Origin: Mycobacterium sp. Root135
GTDB taxonomy: Bacteria; Actinomycetota; Actinomycetes; Mycobacteriales; Mycobacteriaceae
Assembly: GCF_001426545.1 (NCBI RefSeq)
Contig: NZ_LMEZ01000010.1
Coordinates: forward strand, 186,001 to 250,000
Direction of reading: 5' to 3'
DNA: 64,000 nt
This document shows positions 59,000 through 64,000 of the stretch, in pieces. Position 1 is the stretch's first letter. Every line of letters starts with the position of its first letter. The position numbers and the translations under genes are program-made. The notes below the pieces were generated by a model that searched no databases, was not told the origin of the DNA, and saw only the letters and a program-made list of their open reading frames with translations.

Positions 59000-61135
59000 C
59001 TACCGCGGCAACCCCAGCAGTCGCTCGCCTGCGAGGTTGAGCAGGATCTGCTCGGTGCCACCGGCAATCGACAGGCACCGGGTGTTCAGAAAGTACCGCA
59101 CGTCTGGCGAGTCGACGATGCCCGCGCCGTCCCGGGAATCCATGATCGCCTCGGCGAGATTTTGCCGGTACCGCACGCCGATCAGCTTGCGGACGCTCGA
59201 GGGAGCTCCGGGGTCGTGACCGCCGACCGCCATCTGTGCGATCAAGGCGTCGAGAAGCGCCCCGATCTGAGCCGCGACGATGAGGACGCCGAGGCGGTCG
59301 GCCTCGGCGGGGTCGAGATCCCCGTCGTCCTGACGTGAGTCCAGCACCTCCAGAAGGTGTTCCATGCCGCGGTCGAGCGCTCCGCCGGCAGCCATCGCGA
59401 CTCGTTCGTTGGCCAGCGTGGTGCGGGCCAACGGCCAGCCACCGTCGACCGGTCCCACCACCATGTCGTCGGGCACGAAGAGGTCGTCGAAGAAGACCTC
59501 GTTGAAGAGGGCCTCACCGGTGATCTCGCGGAGGGGACGGATGTCGATGCCCGGCGACTTCATGTCGACCAGGAAGTACGTGATGCCCTTGTGTTTCGGA
59601 GCGTCGGGGTTGGTGCGAGCCAGGCAGACGCCCCAGTCCGCGCGGTGCGCATTCGACGTCCACACCTTCTGACCGGTCAGCAACCAGCCGCCTTCTGTGC
59701 GAATTGCCTTGGTGCGCAACGCCGCAAGATCGGATCCGGCACCCGGCTCACTGAACAGCTGGCACCAGTACACGTCACCGTTCAGCGTGCCGGGAATGAA
59801 CTTCTCGATCTGCTCGGTGCTGCCGTGACCCAGGATCGTGGGGGCCGCCCACCACCCGATCGAGATGTCCGGCCGCACCACGCCAGCCGCCTCGAGCTCC
59901 TGGTCGATGACCAACTGCTGGGCGGGGGACGCCGCCCGCCCGTAGGGCTTGGGCCAGTGCGGTGCCATCAGACCCTTCTCGGCGAGGGCGGCCTGCCGCT
60001 TCTCCTCCGGCAGCGCGGCGATGTCGGCGACGATCCCCGCGACCTCGGCCCTGACGTCCTCGCCGTCGGTGACGTCGACGTGAAGTTGACGACGCACCCC
60101 GTCGCGAGTCAGCTTCGCGCACCGGCGCAGCCACGACGACCTGCCGCCGAGGAACTGGGCGTTGGCGTAGGCGCGCCGCATGTAGAGATGCGCGTCGTGC
60201 TCCCAGGTGATGCCGATGCCACCGAGCACCTGGATGCAGTCGCGGGCGTTGACCTTCTCGGCCTCGATGCCGACCGCCGAGGCGACGGCGGCCGCAATCG
60301 ACAGCTGGTCGGCGTCGGCGTCGGTCACCGCGCCGGCGGCGTCGGTCGCGGCGATGGCGATCTGCTGGGCGCGCAGCAGCATCTCGGCGCACATGTGCTT
60401 TACCGCCTGGAAGCTGCCGATCGGCTTGCCGAACTGTTCGCGCACCTTCGCGTACTCCGTGGCCGTCTCCAGGCACCACCGCGAGATCCCACTGGCCTCC
60501 GCTGCCAGCAGGGTCGCGGTGAGGTCGACGACGCGTTGGTGCGGAAGGTCGATCTTGGTGGCCGGGGCCGACGACAGCTCGACGCGGGCCAACGGGCGGG
60601 AGAAGTCGGTGGCCTCGAGCCGCTCGACGGTCACCCCGGCGGCCGTGGCGTCGACGTAGACCCAGTCCTCCCCGGCGGGCAGGATCAGCACGCCGTCCAA
60701 CATGGCGCCGAGCACGTACTTCGCCGTACCCGTCGCGGTCGTTCCGTCGAAGGTGATGTCCGAACCGAGCGCGACCCCCGCGGTGCGCTGCCCGGAGGCC
60801 AGCGCGTCGAGGAGCTTCTCGTCGGTGATCACCAGCGTGGCCAGCGCCGTCGTCGCGACCGGGCCGGGCACCAGCGCCGCGGCCGCCTCGTCGACCATCA
60901 GACACAGGTCCTCGACGCTGCCGCCGGCACCGCCGAGCTCCTCGGGCACGGCCACCCCGAACATGCCGAGCTGAGCCAGGCCGTCGTAGACCGGCCGCCA
61001 CGACTCGGGGTCGCCCTCCTCGACGCCGCGCACCGCGCCGATGGCGCCGGAGGAGGCCGCCCAATCGCGGACGAGCTCTCGTAAGGCAAACTGATCGTCG
61101 GTGATGGTGGCGGACACCGCACCTGTCGAAGCCAT
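59000..61135 (-). CDS. fadE34: FadE34/ChsE3, fused two-subunit acyl-CoA dehydrogenase
   Basis: 711 residues from an ATG with AGGAGGG 7 bp upstream. The N-terminal half (to about 330) is of the short FadE33 type (VREQFGKPIGSFQAVKHMCA; LGGIGITWEHDAHLYMRRAY). The C-terminal half (about 345-711) is of the full type (CQLFSEPGAGSDLAALR; LTGQKVWTSNAHRADWG; ANERVAM). A single chain thus replaces an alpha-beta pair. The homologue Rv3573c (ChsE3) desaturates the C24 side chain. KstR box 45 bp upstream. Confidence 0.95.
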   Translation of the reverse strand: MASTGAVSATITDDQFALRELVRDWAASSGAIGAVRGVEEGDPESWRPVYDGLAQLGMFGVAVPEELGGAGGSVEDLCLMVDEAAAALVPGPVATTALATLVITDEKLLDALASGQRTAGVALGSDITFDGTTATGTAKYVLGAMLDGVLILPAGEDWVYVDATAAGVTVERLEATDFSRPLARVELSSAPATKIDLPHQRVVDLTATLLAAEASGISRWCLETATEYAKVREQFGKPIGSFQAVKHMCAEMLLRAQQIAIAATDAAGAVTDADADQLSIAAAVASAVGIEAEKVNARDCIQVLGGIGITWEHDAHLYMRRAYANAQFLGGRSSWLRRCAKLTRDGVRRQLHVDVTDGEDVRAEVAGIVADIAALPEEKRQAALAEKGLMAPHWPKPYGRAASPAQQLVIDQELEAAGVVRPDISIGWWAAPTILGHGSTEQIEKFIPGTLNGDVYWCQLFSEPGAGSDLAALRTKAIRTEGGWLLTGQKVWTSNAHRADWGVCLARTNPDAPKHKGITYFLVDMKSPGIDIRPLREITGEALFNEVFFDDLFVPDDMVVGPVDGGWPLARTTLANERVAMAAGGALDRGMEHLLEVLDSRQDDGDLDPAEADRLGVLIVAAQIGALLDALIAQMAVGGHDPGAPSSVRKLIGVRYRQNLAEAIMDSRDGAGIVDSPDVRYFLNTRCLSIAGGTEQILLNLAGERLLGLPR

Positions 61136-61179
61136 GGTCGGGCCCTCCTGGGTCTTGGAGAGAAGACGGTGCTTCTCAC

Positions 61180-61193
61180 TAGAACGTGTTCTA
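61180..61193. promoter_or_regulatory. KstR operator between fadE34 and kstR
   Basis: TAGAACGTGTTCTA is a perfect palindrome, identical to the site at 2754-2767. It is 45 bp from fadE34 and 142 bp from the kstR start, and should give autoregulation of kstR. Confidence 0.93.
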
Positions 61194-61334
61194 ATGGTGA
61201 CATCGTTCTAACGTCAAGTCGACTGCCATTACGCCAGGACAAGTCGGTGACCCGGGGGCACGGAGGTGGGACATTCCTGATTCGCGTGCGTATCGTTTTC
61301 ACCTAGTGCGTACTACGAAGGAGATGCCTACCGC

Positions 61335-62033
61335 ATGTCCGGTTCTTCAGTGCCAGCAAGCGAATCAGCAGCAACCAGCTCGGGTTCGGGGTCGTCGTCG
61401 GCCACCGGCCCCCGCCAGGTGACGAAGGTGGCCGTCCTTGCCGAGTCCGAACTGGGCTCCGAGGCCCAGCGTGAGCGCCGCAAGCGCATCCTCGACGCCA
61501 CCCTCGCCATCGCGTCAAAGGGCGGGTACGAGGCTGTTCAGATGCGTGCGGTCGCCGAACGCGCCGACGTCGCCGTTGGCACGCTGTACCGCTACTTCCC
61601 GTCCAAGGTGCACCTGCTGGTGTCCGCGCTGGGCCGGGAGTTCGAACGCATCGACGCCAAGACCGACCGGGCGTCACTGACCGGGGGCACTCCCTACCAG
61701 CGACTCAACGTCATGGTCGGGAAACTCAACCGCTCGATGCAGCGGAACCCCCTGCTGACCGAGGCCATGACCCGCGCCTTCGTCTTCGCCGACGCGTCGG
61801 CTTCGGGTGAGGTCGACCACGTCGGAAAGCTGATGGACTCGATGTTCGCCAGGGCCATGAGCGACGGCGAGCCCACCGAGGACCAGTTCCACATCGCTCG
61901 CGTCATCTCCGACGTGTGGCTGTCCAACCTGTTGGCCTGGCTGACCCGCCGGGCCTCGGCAACCGACGTCAGCAAGCGACTCGACCTCGCCGTGCGGCTG
62001 CTGATCGGCGACGGGGAACACCCTAAGATCTGA
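61335..62033 (+). CDS. kstR: KstR, TetR-family repressor of cholesterol catabolism
   Basis: 232 residues from an ATG with AAGGAG about 12 bp upstream. The DNA-binding head is at about 65-90 (MRAVAERADVAVGTLYRYFP). KstR is released by 3-oxo-4-cholestenoyl-CoA-type ligands. The first 28 residues are a Ser-rich, low-complexity extension; GTG codons at 61419 (VTKVAVLAE) and 61428 (VAVLAES) would give the shorter form known from older M. tuberculosis annotation. All downstream residues align without gaps to KstR. Matches Rv3574. Confidence 0.96.
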   Translation: MSGSSVPASESAATSSGSGSSSATGPRQVTKVAVLAESELGSEAQRERRKRILDATLAIASKGGYEAVQMRAVAERADVAVGTLYRYFPSKVHLLVSALGREFERIDAKTDRASLTGGTPYQRLNVMVGKLNRSMQRNPLLTEAMTRAFVFADASASGEVDHVGKLMDSMFARAMSDGEPTEDQFHIARVISDVWLSNLLAWLTRRASATDVSKRLDLAVRLLIGDGEHPKI

Positions 62034-62073
62034 TTCGGCGGGCAGAAGCGCAGCGACTCGGGGAGGGATGTTG

Positions 62074-62820
62074 ATGGCACTCCCGGCAGACCTCGTCCGC
62101 GCCCTCGACGCCGTCGCCGCCACCCCGCGGCTTCTCGTCGCCTCCGACTTCGACGGCACGCTTTCCCCGCTCGTCGACCGTCCCGCCGACGCCCGGCCCC
62201 TGCCACGGGCGGCCGAGGCGCTGATCGCCATCGCCGAACTGCCGTCGACCGAGGTCGTGCTGGTCTCCGGGCGCGCCCTCGCCGTGCTGCGCGAGTACTC
62301 CGGCATGCCGTCGAGCGTGCACCTCGTCGGCAGTCACGGCGCGGAGTTCGAGACCGGATTCGCCCTCGAGATCGACGAGACCCTGCTTGCCACGATCACC
62401 ACCGAACTCAACTCGATCGCGGCGGCCCGGCCAGGGGTGACCGTCGAGCCCAAGCCCGCCAGCGTCGCGATTCACGTCAGGAACGCCTCCGCCGCCGACG
62501 GCGAGGCCGCCCTCGCCGCGGCCCGCACGGTCGGCGAGGCCTCCGGCGCCGAGATCACCGCGGGCAAGAACGTGCTGGAGTTCGCCGTCATCTCCACCGA
62601 CAAGGGCGAGGCAGTCGACGTCTTCCGCCGGCGGGGTGACGCCACTGCCGCGGTGTTCTTCGGCGACGACGTCACCGACGAGAAGGCGTTCCGGCGCATG
62701 GTCGGATCCGATGTCGGCGTGAAGGTCGGCCCCGGCGAGACGCTGGCGGCCTACCGGGTCGACTCCCCCGAGGACGTCGCGGAGGCGCTGAACCACCTGC
62801 TCGAGCGACGACGCGGCTAG
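62074..62820 (+). CDS. otsB: Trehalose-6-phosphate phosphatase (OtsB type)
   Basis: 248 residues from the ATG at 62074, chosen because GGGAGGG is 7 bp upstream; the ATG two codons earlier leaves no spacing. HAD motif I SDFDGTLSPL, motif II VLVSGRAL, Lys in NVLEFAVIS-TDKG and motif IV FFGDDVTDEKAF. It dephosphorylates trehalose-6-phosphate. It follows kstR by 40 bp with no known role in sterol use. The M. tuberculosis essential copy, OtsB2, lies elsewhere. Confidence 0.9.
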   Translation: MALPADLVRALDAVAATPRLLVASDFDGTLSPLVDRPADARPLPRAAEALIAIAELPSTEVVLVSGRALAVLREYSGMPSSVHLVGSHGAEFETGFALEIDETLLATITTELNSIAAARPGVTVEPKPASVAIHVRNASAADGEAALAAARTVGEASGAEITAGKNVLEFAVISTDKGEAVDVFRRRGDATAAVFFGDDVTDEKAFRRMVGSDVGVKVGPGETLAAYRVDSPEDVAEALNHLLERRRG

Positions 62821-62823
62821 CGC

Positions 62824-63756
62824 ATGGCCGTCGACGAGGCGCGCACCGCGCGGGCCGTTGGCGCCGCAACGGCCGCGGGCCGCCAGCTCGGGCTCGAGGT
62901 GCGCGAACCGCGGGTGCTCTACGACGTGTTCTCGGTCGTCGTCCACCTGGCCCCGAGCCCCGTGGTGGTCCGGGTGCCGACCGTGCTGCCGCCGTCGTAC
63001 ACGCTGCGGCCGCAAGCCCAACTCGCACAGCAGCGCGCGGAGCTCGCCGTGACCGGATGGCTTGCCGACCACGGCCATCCGGTCGTCGCACCCAGCCCGC
63101 TGGTGCCACGTGAACCCGTTGCGCGAGAAGGGTTCTCGATGACGTTCTGGCAGCTCGTCGAGGAGGTCCGGGTGCCCGAGCCGGACACCGCGACTCGCCT
63201 GGCGATGACCGCCAAACTTCACGCCGTGCTGGCCGACTACACCGACGAGAACCTGGGCTTCTGGGCTCCGTTCGCCACCTACGTCCCCGACGGGCTGACC
63301 GCGCTGGAGAGCCATCCCGATCTGCTGTCCGCAGCCGATCTCGACCGGGCTCAACGGGAATGGTCGGCCGTCGAGCCGATCGTGTCGAGCCTCGACGCGT
63401 TCCAACGGGAGTTTCCAGGGGTGGCGGTCCAGACGATCCACGGCGACGCACCGTTCCACAACATGATCACCACCCCTGCCGGCGAGTACTGGGCGGACTT
63501 CGAACTCGTCACCCTCGGGCCGGTCGAGTCCGACGTCGCACTGGCCGGCGCGGACGGCGTGGCGACCTACGACGAGGCAGCCGTGCGCCTCGGGCTGCGG
63601 GCCTCCGACCCCCGGGTGCTGCGTCTGGTAGAGGCCGCCGGATCTCTCGCGACTGTCGCCTGCCTCGCCATGGCTCCCCAATTGCCGATGCTCGTCGGTG
63701 CCGTCGAACCCGCTCTCACGCAATGGCGTTCGACGCCGGAGTTCACCGCACCCTGA
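62824..63756 (+). CDS. Aminoglycoside-phosphotransferase-fold protein
   Basis: 310 residues, starting 4 bp after otsB. Kinase-like fold with the catalytic loop QTIHGDAPFHNMI (HGD-x4-N) at about 206-218 and the metal-binding acid in WADFELVTLGPVESD. The family includes antibiotic, sugar and small-molecule kinases, but nothing here fixes the substrate. Coupling to otsB hints at a sugar such as trehalose or maltose, without proof. Confidence 0.78.
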   Translation: MAVDEARTARAVGAATAAGRQLGLEVREPRVLYDVFSVVVHLAPSPVVVRVPTVLPPSYTLRPQAQLAQQRAELAVTGWLADHGHPVVAPSPLVPREPVAREGFSMTFWQLVEEVRVPEPDTATRLAMTAKLHAVLADYTDENLGFWAPFATYVPDGLTALESHPDLLSAADLDRAQREWSAVEPIVSSLDAFQREFPGVAVQTIHGDAPFHNMITTPAGEYWADFELVTLGPVESDVALAGADGVATYDEAAVRLGLRASDPRVLRLVEAAGSLATVACLAMAPQLPMLVGAVEPALTQWRSTPEFTAP

Positions 63757-64000
63757 CTAGGCGGGCGGGCCCGACGTGCGACCGCGCACCAGCTCGGTAT
63801 CGAGGATCTCCACCGCGGGCAGCCCCGACCGTGGCGGGTTGTGCAGCAAATGGCCTGCCCGACGCCCCTTTTCGACGCTGGGCTGCTTGACCGTCGTCAG
63901 CCCGCGCGCCAATGCGTCTGGGACACCGTCGAATCCGGTGACCGTCATCTGCCCAGGCACATAGATTCCACGACCACGCAGGTAGTCCATCGCCGAGAGC
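63757..64000 (-). CDS. LacI-family regulator, C-terminal part only (Rv3575c position)
   Basis: About 80 C-terminal residues are visible; the gene continues past the window. The text (VPGQMTVTGFDGVPDALARG; TTVKQPSVEKGRRAG) is the end of the periplasmic-binding-like effector domain of LacI/GalR proteins. It converges on the phosphotransferase gene with adjoining stops. The gene next to kstR in M. tuberculosis, Rv3575c, is also LacI-family. Confidence 0.87.
   Translation of the reverse strand, partial: LSAMDYLRGRGIYVPGQMTVTGFDGVPDALARGLTTVKQPSVEKGRRAGHLLHNPPRSGLPAVEILDTELVRGRTSGPPA

Noticed and set aside
59357..61084. Open frame of more than 500 codons opposite fadE34
   Set aside because: fadE34 is complete with full motifs; the antisense translation has no recognisable fold.
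62023..63723. Long - strand open frame opposite otsB and the phosphotransferase gene
   Set aside because: It crosses two real genes and their junction; composition is typical of antisense shadows.

Overview
The window is chromosomal DNA of a Mycolicibacterium-like (fast-growing) mycobacterium. It is GC-rich throughout and keeps, in near order, the cholesterol-catabolism region that M. tuberculosis carries as roughly Rv3529c to Rv3575c. Seven KstR operators (TnnAACnnGTTnnA; six exact, one with a single mismatch) and three exact KstR2 operators (AnCAAGnnCTTGnT) sit in front of the expected operons, and both repressor genes, kstR and kstR2, are present. Rv numbers are used from memory of the M. 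tuberculosis map, as family and synteny labels only.

Layout. 1-2.8 kb: a KstR-box operon (DUF1214 protein, SDR, sulfotransferase cut by the window edge) divergent from an IclR regulator. 3.8-10.5 kb: an accessory segment with an SOS-box-controlled 13E12-type HNH protein, a RecQ-like helicase (RqlH), a serine esterase and a two-gene membrane module. 10.5-15.9 kb: hsaF-hsaG-hsaE divergent from kstD-chsH3. 16.0-20.4 kb: a second accessory segment (secreted DUF1942 protein, receptor-type Ser/Thr kinase, two ESX-type secreted-protein candidates). 20.4-26.5 kb: the side-chain operon cyp125-chsE1-chsE2-chsH2-chsH1-ltp2, divergent from fadA5 and two Ddn-like genes. 29-37 kb: two SDRs, echA20-ipdA-ipdB-ipdC, fadA6-kstR2. 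37-40.3 kb: a third accessory segment (two-component system plus DUF4173 membrane protein). 40.3-48.1 kb: ipdF-fadE30 divergent from fadD3-fadE31-32-33-aspB. 48.1-52.8 kb: SDR-MFS divergent from a LysR regulator and two alpha/beta hydrolases. 52.8-58.2 kb: hsaA-hsaD-hsaC-hsaB divergent from kshB and a small secreted protein. 58.2-64 kb: exported MsrA, fadE34, kstR, otsB, a phosphotransferase-fold protein and the end of a LacI regulator.

How the genes work together. CYP125 oxidises the sterol side chain. FadA5, ChsE1/E2, ChsH1/H2, Ltp2, FadE34 and ChsH3 shorten it. KstD with KshB (reductase of KshAB) opens ring B. HsaA/B, HsaC and HsaD degrade rings A/B, and HsaE/G/F turn the released dienoate into pyruvate and propionyl-CoA. 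FadD3, FadE30, IpdF, IpdC, EchA20, IpdAB, FadE31-33 and FadA6 degrade the remaining C/D-ring propionate (HIP).

I saw no tRNA, rRNA, CRISPR array or insertion sequence, and no gene-free stretch longer than about 200 bases. I found no wholly new system. The most unusual parts are the accessory cassettes at positions that hold PPE genes in M. tuberculosis, the SOS operator lying across a start codon, and several unassigned palindromes.
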